A DNA stretch of 64,000 nucleotides from Nocardioides sp. QY071 (GTDB lineage: Bacteria > Actinomycetota > Actinomycetes > Propionibacteriales > Nocardioidaceae): contig NZ_CP124681.1 of the NCBI RefSeq assembly GCF_029961765.1, positions 1,178,001 through 1,242,000 of the forward strand. The letters are read 5' to 3'. The notes beneath the pieces were generated by a model, which was not told the DNA's origin, did not search any database, and saw only the letters and a list, made by a program, of their open reading frames with translations. Shown here in pieces: positions 47,286 to 58,064 of this stretch (the first letter of the stretch is position 1; each line of letters begins with the position of its first letter). The translations under genes were made by a program, and so were the position numbers.

Positions 47286-48032
47286 CTATGTCGGTGTTTC
47301 CGTGGCCATCGCGAGAATCTTCTCCGGACGCAGCGCGGTCTCCGGACGGGCGATGAGCTGCCCGGGAACCTCGGGCTCGATCGGGCGGCGCGGGCCGCGG
47401 GGGAGCGCGGCGACCCGCTCGGCGCGGGTGATCCGGTCCATCCGGAACACCCGGTCGTCCTCGCGCAGCCGGCACCACGCGGTGAGGTACGACCCGCGCG
47501 GCCCCACCACCACGTGCTGCGGCTCGACGTCGCGATCGGACTCGACCTGGTCGACGTCGACGTACCCGATCCGCAGCACCTGGTTGCGGCGTACGGCCTG
47601 CCAGATGGTCTCGGCGACGTCGGCGTCGGGCGCGGCGCCGACCGGGACGACCAGGCGCACCTTGGCCGCGGCGGTGCGCGCCTCGTCGAGGGCCGCGCGC
47701 GGCATCGCTGCGACGATCTTCTGCAGCGCCGAGCGGGCGTCGCGCGCGAACAGGACGTGCGCGCTGCTGCTCAGCGCCACCGCGACCGCCGTCGCCTCGC
47801 GCGGGGTGAAGTTGAGCGGCGGCAGCGTCATCGACGGGTCCAGGCTGTAGCCACCCGTGCGTCCCTGCCTGGTCGCGATCGGTACGCCGGCCTGGCCGAT
47901 CGCGCTCAGGTCGCGCTCGATCGTGCGCACGCTGACCTCGAAGTGCGCGGCGAGCTGGGTGGCCGTCCGCCCGCGCGGACCGGCGGCGCGCAGCTCCTCG
48001 ACCAGGGCGTAGAGACGGTCCGTGCGGTTCAT
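47286..48032 (-). CDS. WYL-domain (YafY-type) transcriptional regulator
   Basis: 248 residues: an N-terminal HTH_11 domain (RTATQLAAHFEVSVRTIERD, about 22-41) followed by a WYL ligand-sensing domain (about 140-215; VLRIGYVD and GSYLTAWCRLREDDRVF). It is divergent from the second Mo-hydroxylase operon (124-bp gap) and so may regulate it, or only its own VOC partner. TAGCCT on the minus strand (48039-48044) lies 6 bases before the ATG, indicating a leaderless transcript. Confidence 0.88.
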   Translation of the reverse strand: MNRTDRLYALVEELRAAGPRGRTATQLAAHFEVSVRTIERDLSAIGQAGVPIATRQGRTGGYSLDPSMTLPPLNFTPREATAVAVALSSSAHVLFARDARSALQKIVAAMPRAALDEARTAAAKVRLVVPVGAAPDADVAETIWQAVRRNQVLRIGYVDVDQVESDRDVEPQHVVVGPRGSYLTAWCRLREDDRVFRMDRITRAERVAALPRGPRRPIEPEVPGQLIARPETALRPEKILAMATETPT

Positions 48033-48156
48033 GTCGGCAGGCTAGGCCCGAGCATCGACACCCTTCGGTACGACGACCGCCCGCCACCAACCCGGCACCA
48101 ACCACCCCTCCCTAGCGTGAGCCGGGTCACAGGTCCCGCACGCTCAAGGGAGAGTC

Positions 48157-48647
<491 letters not shown>

Positions 48648-48651
<4 letters not shown>

Positions 48652-51101
48652 CCGCCACCCAGGAGCCCACCCAGGGCGAGATCGGCCGCGACCGCCGCCG
48701 CAAGGAGGACCAGCGCCTCATCACCGGCCGCACCCGCTGGACCGACAACATCACGCTGCCGGGCATGCTGCACCTCGCGATGGTGCGCAGCCCGTTCCCG
48801 CACGCCCGGATCACCTCGATCGAGACGGCCGAGGCGAAGGCGAGCCCCAACGTGGTCGCCGTGCTCACCGGCGCCGACCTCGGCGAGGGCCAGGGGGCGT
48901 GCATCAACGCGTGGCCCGTCGTACCCGACCAGGTGACGCCGGCCCACCTGCCGATGCCGACCGACCGGGTCGCCTTCGCCGGCGAGACGGTGGCCGTCGT
49001 GGTCGCCCGCAGCGCCGCCGAGGCCCGGGACGCCGCCGAGCTGGTCGAGGTCGACTACGAGGAGCTCCCGGCCGCGCTCGACCTCAAGGAGTCGGCCGCG
49101 GCCCACACCGACGGCGGGGTGCTCGCGCATCCCGACCTCGGCACCAACGTGAGCGCCGTGTGGCGCTTCGACTCGGCCGAGGCCGGCACCGGCGGCGACG
49201 TCGAGCAGGCCATCGCCGAGGCTCGCGAGAACGGGATCGTGATCGAGCGGGAGTACCGCCAGCAGCGGCTGATCCCCGCGTTCATGGAGCCGCGCAGCGT
49301 CGTCGTCGACCCGACCGGCGAGCAGATCACCGTCTGGTCGGCGACCCAGGTGCCCCACATCCTGCGCTTCGCGATCGCGGCCACGACCGGCGTGCCCGAG
49401 TCGAAGATCCGGGTGATCGCGCCCGACGTGGGCGGCGGCTTCGGCGGCAAGCTGCAGCAGACGCCGGAGGAGATGATCGCCTTCGCGGTGGCCCGCAAGC
49501 TCGGCAAGCCGGTGAAGTTCACCGAGACCCGCAGCGAGTCCCTGCTCACCGCCCACCACGGCCGCGACCAGTGGCAGCGGCTCACGCTCGCCGCCACGAA
49601 GGACGGCCACGTCACCGGCCTCAAGGTCGACCTGCTCGCCGACCTGGGTGCCTACGTCGCCATCGTCGGCGGCGGCGTACCGGTGCTCGGCGCGTTCATG
49701 TTCAACGCGATCTACAAGTTCCCGGCCTACCAGTTCCAGACCACCAACGTCCTCACCAACAAGACCTGGACCGACGCCTACCGCGGCGCCGGCCGGCCCG
49801 AGGCCACGTTCGCGATCGAGCGGCTGATGGACGAGCTCGCCAACGAGCTCGGCAAGGACCCGCTCGAGGTCCGGGAGATGAACTGGATCAAGCACGAGGA
49901 GTTCCCGTTCACCACGGTGGCCGGGCTCGAGTACGACTCCGGCAACTACGAGGCCGCCACCGCGCGCGCCAAGGAGATGTTCGGCTACGACGAGCTGCGC
50001 GCCGAGCAGGCCGAGCGCCGCGCCCGCGGCGACCGGGTCCAGCTCGGGCTCGGTGTCTCGACCTTCACCGAGATGTGCGGCCTCGCCCCGTCCCGGGTGC
50101 TCGGCAGCCTCAACTACGGCGCCGGCGGCTGGGAGCACGCCGAGGTCCGGATGCTCGCGACCGGCAAGGTCGAGGTCGTGACCGGGGCGTCCGCCCACGG
50201 GCAGGGTCACGAGACGGCGTTCAGCCAGATCGTGGCCGACCGGCTCGGCGTACCGTTCGAGGACGTCGAGGTCCTGCACGGCGACACCCAGATCTCCCAC
50301 AAGGGCCTGGACACCTACGGGTCCCGCAGCCTGGTCGTCGGCGGCGAGGCCCTGGTGCGGGCGGTCGACAAGGTGATCGAGAAGGCGCGGCCCGTCGCGG
50401 CCCACCTGCTCGAGGCCTCCGCCGACGACCTCGAGTTCAGCGACGGCCGGTTCACCGTCCGCGGGACCGACCAGGGGATGGCGATCACCGAGATCGCGAC
50501 CGCCGTCTTCGCCGCGCACAACCTCCCCGACGGTGTCGAGGCGTCGATCGACTCCGAGGCGACGTACGACCCCGTCAACTTCAACTACCCGCACGGGACC
50601 CACCTGTGTGCGGTGGAGATCGACACCGAGACGGGGCAGGTCCAGCTGCGCAAGTACGCCTGCTGCGACGACATCGGCAACGTCATCAACCCGCTCATCG
50701 TGTCCGGCCAGGTCCACGGCGGACTGGTCCAGGGCATCGCCCAGGCGCTGTGGGAGGAGGCGGTCTACGACGACAACGGCACCCTGGTGACCGGGTCGTT
50801 CGTCGACTACCTGCTGCCCACCGCGGCCGACACGATCAGCTTCGAGCTCGACCACACCACCTCGCCGGCGACGACCAACTCGCTCGGCACCAAGGGGGTC
50901 GGCGAGGCCGGCACGATCGCGTCCACCCCGGCGGTGGTGAACGCGGTCGTCGACGCGCTGCGCCCCTACGGCGTCCACGACGTCGCGATGCCCTGCACGC
51001 CGGAACGCGTCTGGCGAGCGATCAACGGCGGTGGGTCCGGGGGAGAGACGACCGAGGCCGCCGCACCCCACTTCGACGAGTCGGAAGGAGCAGCCCAGTG
51101 A
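48648..51101 (+). CDS. Mo-hydroxylase 2, molybdopterin subunit
   Basis: 817 residues of the xanthine oxidase family. Motifs: [15 protein letters not shown] (residues 377-383) and catalytic Glu753 in GVGEAG. The AYRGAGR form excludes form-I CO dehydrogenase. It is clearly diverged from the set-1 large subunit (different lengths and gene order), so the two enzymes probably have different substrates. Being next to the barbiturase island, candidates are thymine, a purine or another N-heterocycle, but this is only context. The ATG overlaps the 2Fe-2S stop. Confidence 0.9.
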
Positions 51102-51955
51102 TCCCCGCAGCCTTCGAGTACGTCGCCCCGGCCTCGGTCGAGGAGGCCCTGGCCGCGCTCGCCGAGCACGGCGACGACGCCAAGATCATCGCCGGCGGGC
51201 AGAGCCTGCTGCCCGTGCTCCGGATGCGCCTCAACGCGCCGGAGTGGGTGATCGACCTAGGCCGGATCGCGTCGCTGCGCGGCATCCGCGACGGGGGAGA
51301 CCACCTCGCGATCGGCGCGATGACCACCCACCACGACGTCGGCCAGGACCCGCTCGTGCACGAGCACGCCCTGCTGGTCAGCAAGGCGATCACGCACCTC
51401 GCCGACGCGCAGGTGCGGCACCGCGGGACCTTCGGCGGCGCTCTCGCCCACGCCGACCCGGCCGGCGACCTCGGCGCGCCGGCGTTGGCGCTGGGATCCA
51501 CCTTCGTGGTCCAGGGGCCCGGTGGCACTCGCGAGATCGCGGCCGACGACTTCTTCGTCGACCTCTTCGAGACGGCGATCTCCGACGACGAGATCCTGAC
51601 CGAGGTCCGGGTGCCGAAGCACGACGGCTGGGGCGCGGCGTACGAGAAGTTCGTGCGGATCGCCCACCAGTGGCCGATCGTCGCGGTCGCGGCGACGGTG
51701 CGGATGGAGGGCGACACGATCGCGGAGGCACGGATCGGCCTGACCAACATGGGCTCCACGCCCGTGCGGGCCCGCGCCGCGGAGGCCGCGCTGGCCGGCG
51801 TACCCGCGACGGAGGAGGGCGTCGCCGCCGCGGCCGCGCTCGCCGCCGAGGGCACCAACCCGCCGAGCGACCTCAACGGCGACGCCGACTACCGGCGCCA
51901 CCTCGCGACCGTGCTCACCCGACAGGCCGTCCTCGCCGCAGCCGGGAGGGGCTGA
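51098..51955 (+). CDS. Mo-hydroxylase 2, FAD subunit
   Basis: 285 residues, CoxM-type. FAD motifs are AKIIAGGQSLLPVLRMRL and AQVRHRGTFGGALAHADPAGD, the latter closer to the family consensus than in set 1. The GTG start is preceded by GGAAGGAG and overlaps the Mo subunit stop (GTGA). Confidence 0.92.
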   Translation: MIPAAFEYVAPASVEEALAALAEHGDDAKIIAGGQSLLPVLRMRLNAPEWVIDLGRIASLRGIRDGGDHLAIGAMTTHHDVGQDPLVHEHALLVSKAITHLADAQVRHRGTFGGALAHADPAGDLGAPALALGSTFVVQGPGGTREIAADDFFVDLFETAISDDEILTEVRVPKHDGWGAAYEKFVRIAHQWPIVAVAATVRMEGDTIAEARIGLTNMGSTPVRARAAEAALAGVPATEEGVAAAAALAAEGTNPPSDLNGDADYRRHLATVLTRQAVLAAAGRG

Positions 51956-51957
51956 CC

Positions 51958-52719
51958 TTGGACCTCAGCCACTCCTTCAGCGTCCCCACGTCTCTCGACG
52001 CGACCTGGGCGCACTTCCAGGACATCGGCGCCCTCGCCGAGTGCTTCCCGGGCGCCCAGGTCACCTCCGTCGGCACCGACGACGACGGGGCACCGACCTT
52101 CGAGGGGACCTGCAAGGTCAAGCTCGGCCCGATCGCGCTGGTGTACGCCGGATCCGGCAAGTTCGTCGAGCGCGACGAGGCCGGGCACCGGTTCGTCGTG
52201 GAGGCGAAGGGCCGCGACAAGCGCGGCAACGGTACGGCGGGCGCCACCGTCACGGTGACCATGGCCGCCGGCTCCGGCGAGGCCACCCAGGTCGACGTCG
52301 TCACCGACCTCGCCATCACCGGCAAGCCGGCCCAGTTCGGGCGCGGCGTGATGCAGGACGTCTCCGACAAGCTGCTCGGCCAGTTCGTGTCCTGCCTCGA
52401 GCAGCGCCTCGCGGCCGAGGCGGCGCCGCCCACGGCAGCCGCTCCGGCGGCTGAGGAACCTACCGACACCGCGGCCGCCGGGAACCATCCCGAGCCGGCG
52501 GCCGCGGCACCCACCGCACCCCATGCGAATTCGTCGTCGGATGCGCCGAGACACAGCCAGAACGCATGGGGTGCCGCACCAGGTCCGGCCGAGGACGACG
52601 CCCTCGACCTCGGTTCGGCGGTGCTGCCGATCCTGCTCAAGACCTACGGCAAGCAGATCGGTGCGGTCCTCGCCGTGCTGGTCGCGATCGCGTTGCTGAG
52701 GCGGCGTCGCCGGCGCTGA
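51958..52719 (+). CDS. CoxG-family membrane-anchored protein (set 2) with a repeat-encoded linker
   Basis: 253 residues from the TTG at 51958 (GGGAGGGG site just upstream). The CoxG/SRPBCC domain covers about residues 1-150; a long Ala/Pro/Thr-rich linker follows, then one membrane helix (GAVLAVLVAIALL) and a poly-Arg tail. Within the linker, bases 52516-52574 are a palindromic repeat that is translated in frame (around PHANSSSDAPRHSQNAWG), a composition unlike the rest of the linker. Likely role is to dock Mo-hydroxylase 2 at the membrane, as for CoxG in CO dehydrogenase. Confidence 0.85.
   Translation: MDLSHSFSVPTSLDATWAHFQDIGALAECFPGAQVTSVGTDDDGAPTFEGTCKVKLGPIALVYAGSGKFVERDEAGHRFVVEAKGRDKRGNGTAGATVTVTMAAGSGEATQVDVVTDLAITGKPAQFGRGVMQDVSDKLLGQFVSCLEQRLAAEAAPPTAAAPAAEEPTDTAAAGNHPEPAAAAPTAPHANSSSDAPRHSQNAWGAAPGPAEDDALDLGSAVLPILLKTYGKQIGAVLAVLVAIALLRRRRRR
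52516..52574. repeat. Palindromic repeat (CCCCATGCGAATT family), copy 2, inside coxG
   Basis: Arms GCACCCCATGCG (52516-52527) and exact complement (52563-52574). The left arm continues AATTCGTCG, so the 13-base core CCCCATGCGAATT is identical to that of the intergenic copy at 27228. The 59-bp unit keeps the reading frame open and encodes part of the linker between the CoxG domain and its membrane helix. Confidence 0.85.
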
Positions 52720-52879
52720 CCGAAGGTCGAGGAGGTCGCGCAGCGACCGTCACGAGACCAGGCGAGTTGCTGTCGCAACTGTCGATGCACAGTGCCGGCA
52801 GCACCTCACCTGGTCTCGAGACGCGCCACGACCTCGCTTGCTCCGCGGCGCGAGCTCGCCGGCGCTCCTCGACCTTCGG
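52720..52879. repeat. 160-bp imperfect palindromic element after coxG
   Basis: Begins directly after the coxG stop. Outer arms CCGAAGGTCGAGGAG (52720-52734) and exact complement (52865-52879); inner arms CGAGACCAGGCGAG (52753-52766) and CTCACCTGGTCTCG (52805-52818), 13 of 14 paired. It also contains a local hairpin GGTCGC-GCA-GCGACC (52734-52748). The left 35 bases (52725-52759) recur in the HNH gene at 61690-61724 with two differences. The remaining bases to the next stop (52880-52917) show nothing further. It separates convergent operons and may terminate both. Confidence 0.8.
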
Positions 52880-52917
52880 CCGCTGACCGCGGCTTCGTTC
52901 CTCAGCCGCGGGCGGCC

Positions 52918-53625
52918 TCACCACGCGTCGGGCTTGGTGTAGTCCTCGTCGTCGTAGAGGTCCTGGTCCTCGTGGCGCTGGTCGGCGCCGCGGTCGTTCT
53001 GCTCCTGCAGCCGGTCGCGGCGCGGGTCGGACTCACCGGGGTCGCCGGGCGGCTGCTCCTGGGGCGGCTGCTGGCCCTGGGGGTCCTGCGGCTCCTGCTG
53101 CTGGCTCTGATCCAGCTTCTGCCGCAGTCGCTCGTCGACCGCGCCGGCGTCGGCGCTCTGCTCCTTGCCACGCCCGGAGTCCTGGGGGCACTTGCCGGCG
53201 GCCAGGACGTCGATGCCGGCCTGGTACGCCTTCCGCGCGTCCTCGCTCGCCCCGGACTCGGCGGCGGCGTCGCCGACGGCCTCGTGGGCCAGCGCCAGGT
53301 TGATCCGCACGGTGCACTCCTCGCGGTGCGGCACGTCCTCCAGCGCTGCCTGGTAGGCGGCGATCGCCTCGGCGTACTTGCCCTGGGCGTGCTCGGCCGT
53401 GCCCTCGTCGAAGGCCGCGACCCACGACTCGAACCAGTTCAGCTTCCGGGTGCCGGCGAAGTCGGAGGCCGCGCCGTCGAGGTCGCCACGGTCGAACGCG
53501 TCGCGGCCCGACGCGTTGGCCTGCAGCATCAGCGTCACCTTGAGCGCGTACGCCGCGACCAGCAGCACCGGCACCAGCCCGGCCAGCAACAGCACCAGCC
53601 GCAGCCGACGGCGTGGGTTCGTCAT
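52918..53625 (-). CDS. Membrane-anchored TPR protein of the MoxR/vWA operon
   Basis: 235 residues: one N-terminal helix (LRLVLLLAGLVPVLLVAAYA), then TPR-like repeats (residues ~40-150, e.g. GKYAEAIAAYQAALEDVP and ARKAYQAGIDVLAAG) and a disordered Gln/Pro/Asp-rich tail ending DYTKPDAW. The start overlaps the upstream vWA gene (ATGA). Such BatE/TPR proteins accompany vWA proteins and MoxR ATPases and probably scaffold a membrane complex on the outer face. Last gene of the leftward operon. Confidence 0.8.
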   Translation of the reverse strand: MTNPRRRLRLVLLLAGLVPVLLVAAYALKVTLMLQANASGRDAFDRGDLDGAASDFAGTRKLNWFESWVAAFDEGTAEHAQGKYAEAIAAYQAALEDVPHREECTVRINLALAHEAVGDAAAESGASEDARKAYQAGIDVLAAGKCPQDSGRGKEQSADAGAVDERLRQKLDQSQQQEPQDPQGQQPPQEQPPGDPGESDPRRDRLQEQNDRGADQRHEDQDLYDDEDYTKPDAW

Positions 53626-54548
53626 CGCAGCGCTCCCTTCCGCGGGGCCAGCACGTGTCGCGACGCCCAGACCGCGCGCCAGCCGGCGTGCAGCTCGAGC
53701 AGCAGCAGCGCGAGCAGCAGGACTCCGGCCAGCCAGGTCAGGTCGTGCTTGGCGGGACGGTCGTGCCCGCCGGAGCCGTCGGAGTACGACGCCTTGAAAG
53801 ACCGCGCGAGGTCGTCGAGGCCGCCCGGGCGGGTGCGGTGCTCGAACGGGACGCCGAGCTCGTCGGCGACCTTCTCGAGGTTGTCGAGGTCGGCGTGGGA
53901 CTGAGCGGTGTCGCCGGTCGTGGAGTCCTGGACGAAGCCGAGGTCGCCGGTGAGGTCGTCGTCCTCCGGCATCGGGGCGCCCTGCGTGGTGCCGTAGCCG
54001 AGGACGGCACCACCGGCGATCTCGTCGGCCACGTCGGCGTACGACTCGTCGGTGCCCTCACTCGTCGTGTCCTCGCCGTCGCCCACGAACACCACGATCC
54101 GGCGCCGCTGGGGCGCCTGCTCGGCTGACCGCTCGAGCAGGTCCTTCAGCTCCGGCACCGGCCGGTCGGCGCGCGAGCCGATGCCGTCCTTGGGCTTCTC
54201 GAGGTAGAGCGTCTCGACGGCGGCGCCGAAGGCCGCGCTGTCGGAGGTGAGCGGAAGCACGACGCGGGCGTCGGTGCCGAAGGCGAGCATCCCGAACCGG
54301 GCGCCGGGCAGGGCCTCGGCGAGCGCGGTGAGGTCGGCCTTGGCGCCGGTGATGCGGGGCAGCTTGCCCTCGTAGTCGAGCGCCGCCATCGACCGGGTGC
54401 GGTCGATCACGACGATCACGTCGACGTCGGAGAGCTGGGTCGGGACCTCGGCGCGTCCGAAGCCCGGGCGCAGCATGATGACCACGAAGAGCAGCACGAT
54501 CCCGATCCGGCGGGCGAGCACGAGCGCGGTCGACGTGGTGGCGCTCAT
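53622..54548 (-). CDS. vWA-domain membrane protein (second of two)
   Basis: 308 residues: an N-terminal helix, a von Willebrand A domain (about 40-250) and a C-terminal helix (LAGVLLLALLLLELHAGW). The MIDAS motif is present as DRTRSM (DxTxS rather than DxSxS); further elements are LAFGTDARV and VFVGDGEDTTSEGTDES. It resembles BatA/BatB-type proteins. Overlaps both neighbouring genes by four bases, so stoichiometric production with the other vWA protein is likely. Confidence 0.85.
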   Translation of the reverse strand: MSATTSTALVLARRIGIVLLFVVIMLRPGFGRAEVPTQLSDVDVIVVIDRTRSMAALDYEGKLPRITGAKADLTALAEALPGARFGMLAFGTDARVVLPLTSDSAAFGAAVETLYLEKPKDGIGSRADRPVPELKDLLERSAEQAPQRRRIVVFVGDGEDTTSEGTDESYADVADEIAGGAVLGYGTTQGAPMPEDDDLTGDLGFVQDSTTGDTAQSHADLDNLEKVADELGVPFEHRTRPGGLDDLARSFKASYSDGSGGHDRPAKHDLTWLAGVLLLALLLLELHAGWRAVWASRHVLAPRKGALR

Positions 54549-55597
54549 CGGCGCTCACCGCCCCCGGCGCTCCGGTCGCGCAGCACCAGCACGCCCTGGA
54601 CCGCCCACAGCACCACCAGCCCGGCGAGGCCGACCCCGACGATGACGGTGCCGAGGTGCGGGCGGTCGAGCACCTGCACCAGGGGCGGGCGCTTGATCGG
54701 CTTCGCGTCCAGGGCGGCGATCGCGTCGATGACCGCCTTGGCGCTGCCGTCGGCGCCGAGCATCGAGAAGGTGCCGCCGGTGCTGGTCACCGCGGTCTCG
54801 AACTGCTGGACCGCATCGGGCCGCTCGGCCGTCGCCGGCGCCGCGATGCCGTGGACGACGACCTTCTTCTCGCGTGCGTACGCCGCCGCGTCCGGCACGC
54901 TGAAGATGCCGGCGCCGATCGGCTCGTTGTCGGAGGCCAGCACGACCGCGCGGCTGCGGTCCTCGTCGTTGCGGTCGAAGCGCTGCACGCACGACGCCAG
55001 TCCGTCGCCCATCTGCGACTGGATGTCCCAGTCGAGAACGGTGCCGGCGGTGAAGACGGCGTACTCGTCGCTGTAGACGTCACCGGACGCGAACGCCTTC
55101 TCGGCCGCGTTGAGCTGCTCGAGCACGAACGTGTAGTCGTCGGTCAGCGGGAACACCGTGATCGCGGCCCCGCTCCAGATCGTCAGCCCGATCCGCTCGC
55201 CGCGGAGCCCGGAGATGATCGTGCGGAACTCGCGCAGCACCTCGGCGTCGACCTCCGCCATCGACCCGGACGCGTCCAGGCACAGCACGATGTCGCGGGT
55301 GCGGTCCTCCTGGCTCATCGTCTGGCGTTGCTGCAGCCGCCCGGCCAGCACCACCGCACCCGTGCACGCCACCAGGGCGGCCAGGGTCAGGCAGGCTCCG
55401 AAGGCCACCTGGCGTCGTACGAGCGCGTGGAAGCGAGGCAGGGACTGCAGCCGCGCGGCATGGGCGACGTACGACGCACCGGCGCGGCTCGGTCGCCGCC
55501 ACGGGCGCAGCCACAGCACGAGCAGCAGCAGCACCAGGGCACCCAGCGCCAGCGCCAGCCACGGCCAGCGGAAGCCGGTGGTGTCGCTGTCCCACAT
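54545..55597 (-). CDS. vWA-domain membrane protein (first of two)
   Basis: 350 residues: two N-terminal helices (WPWLALALGALVLLLLVLWL and FGACLTLAALVACTGAVVLAG read separately), a vWA domain with canonical MIDAS DASGSM, and a C-terminal helix near residue 325. Topology like BatA: membrane anchors on both sides of a domain facing one compartment. The ATG at 55597 overlaps the upstream stop by one base (TGATG). The much longer frame upstream belongs to antisense/neighbour sequence and is not used. Confidence 0.87.
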   Translation of the reverse strand: MWDSDTTGFRWPWLALALGALVLLLLVLWLRPWRRPSRAGASYVAHAARLQSLPRFHALVRRQVAFGACLTLAALVACTGAVVLAGRLQQRQTMSQEDRTRDIVLCLDASGSMAEVDAEVLREFRTIISGLRGERIGLTIWSGAAITVFPLTDDYTFVLEQLNAAEKAFASGDVYSDEYAVFTAGTVLDWDIQSQMGDGLASCVQRFDRNDEDRSRAVVLASDNEPIGAGIFSVPDAAAYAREKKVVVHGIAAPATAERPDAVQQFETAVTSTGGTFSMLGADGSAKAVIDAIAALDAKPIKRPPLVQVLDRPHLGTVIVGVGLAGLVVLWAVQGVLVLRDRSAGGGERR

Positions 55598-56112
55598 CAG
55601 GCCGCGCTCCGGGTCGGGCTCCAGGTCGCCACCAGTCCGCGGGCGCGGTCGACGGCGGTCTCGAAGAGGTCGTGGGCGATGGCGTCGTCGGGCGCGAACT
55701 CGGGCGGGTAGACCAGCTCGAGCACCTCGACCAGCGCCACCGGCGCCCGGCCGCGGAAGTCGGCCAGCGCCATGGTCCGCGCGGGCAGCGTGGTGACTGC
55801 GGCGACGTAGTCGCGGACCACCTCGCTGAGCTGCTGGTGGCCGTCGCGCGCCGTGATCCTGCCCGCGACGACCTCGGCCTCGATCCGGTCGATCCGGGCG
55901 AGGTGCTGCTGGCGCACGTCGGGCAGGACGACGCCAGGGCGGGCCAGGGCGGGGCGTCGGGGCGCGCGGGTGAGCCACCACGCGAGCACGTAGTAGACGA
56001 CCAGCGCGACGGCGAGCCCGACGGCGATCCACACCCACCGGTCGGCGTACCCGACCGGTCCGGTGAACTCCTCGGGCAGGTCCACGGCGAGCACCTCAAC
56101 GCCGGCGCGCAT
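55597..56112 (-). CDS. Membrane protein of MoxR operon (DUF4381-like position)
   Basis: 171 residues: a short N-terminal segment, one helix (WVWIAVGLAVALVVYYVLAWW), then a mostly helical charged domain (IDRIEAEVVAGRITARDGHQ). It is placed between DUF58 and the vWA genes, where DUF4381-type proteins of such operons usually lie; the family match itself is not certain. It overlaps the DUF58 gene end by 17 bases and the vWA gene by one. Confidence 0.72.
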   Translation of the reverse strand: MRAGVEVLAVDLPEEFTGPVGYADRWVWIAVGLAVALVVYYVLAWWLTRAPRRPALARPGVVLPDVRQQHLARIDRIEAEVVAGRITARDGHQQLSEVVRDYVAAVTTLPARTMALADFRGRAPVALVEVLELVYPPEFAPDDAIAHDLFETAVDRARGLVATWSPTRSAA

Positions 56113-56986
56113 GGCGGTGCCTCTCGAGGAGCCGGAAGACGGCGGTGATCGCGGTGTCGTGGTCGCGGACGAGCTCGTGGGCGATGCCGAGCTGGTCGAG
56201 GCGCCGCCGCATCCGCTGTCCCTCCTCGTCGACGAGGGCGGCGAACTCCGCGCGCAGCCGGGCGTCGCGACGCAGCCAGCCCGGGACCTCGGCGTCGGCG
56301 TCGATGTCGACGAGACGCCGGCCTGCCACCTCGCGCCGGGTCGGATCGAGGTCGCCGACGGTCAGGAACAGCACCTCGTGCTGCGCGGTCAGCCGGCGCA
56401 GCAGCATCGTGGACTCGTCGGAGAGGGTCACGTCGTCGGTGACGACGACGAGGATGGTGCGCCGGCGGATGGTGCGCACGACGTGGCGCAGCAGGCCGGG
56501 CAGGTCGCCGTGGGGCCCGTCGGGCGTGATCGCGTCGTGGACGGTGCCCAGCAGCCGCTCCAGGTGGAGCTCGCCGGCGCCCGGACGCTCGACGTGACGG
56601 CGCCGCTCGTCACCGTGGACCAGCGCGACCAGGTCGCCGTGCTGGACGGCGAGATAGCCGAGCACGCCGCTCACCAGGACGGCGAGCTCGCGCTTGGCGA
56701 CCGCGGCGTCGTTGAGCGCCGCCATGCTGCGACCGGTGGAGACGCACAGCAGCACGGTGTGCTTGCGCTCGGCGACGTACCTCTTGACCAGGAGCTGCCG
56801 GCTGCGGGCCGACGCCTTCCAGTCGATGTCCTTCACGTCGTCGCCGCGGACGTACTCGCGCAGGTCGTTGAAGTCGATGCCGCGCCCGACGTGGACCGCG
56901 GCGTACTCGCCTTCGAGCAGGCCCCACACCTTGCGATGGGCATGAATGGCCAGCCGCGACTTGATCCGCGTCAGGTGGGCCGTCAC
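56096..56986 (-). CDS. DUF58 protein
   Basis: 296 residues. The DUF58 signature is GRGIDFNDLREYVRGDDVKDIDW (split: GRGIDFNDLREY and GDDVKDIDWKASAR), followed by a degenerate vWA-like fold (VLLCVSTGRSM, ILVVVTDD). DUF58 proteins nearly always pair with MoxR ATPases and are thought to be their substrates or adaptors. The GTG at 56986 has GAGG just upstream and lies 7 bases after the MoxR stop; upstream codons in this frame are antisense-like and excluded. Confidence 0.88.
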   Translation of the reverse strand: MTAHLTRIKSRLAIHAHRKVWGLLEGEYAAVHVGRGIDFNDLREYVRGDDVKDIDWKASARSRQLLVKRYVAERKHTVLLCVSTGRSMAALNDAAVAKRELAVLVSGVLGYLAVQHGDLVALVHGDERRRHVERPGAGELHLERLLGTVHDAITPDGPHGDLPGLLRHVVRTIRRRTILVVVTDDVTLSDESTMLLRRLTAQHEVLFLTVGDLDPTRREVAGRRLVDIDADAEVPGWLRRDARLRAEFAALVDEEGQRMRRRLDQLGIAHELVRDHDTAITAVFRLLERHRHARRR

Positions 56987-56993
56987 TGCTTCC

Positions 56994-58034
<1,041 letters not shown>

Positions 58035-58064
58035 GCCGCCCAACCTACCCAGCGGACCTCGGCG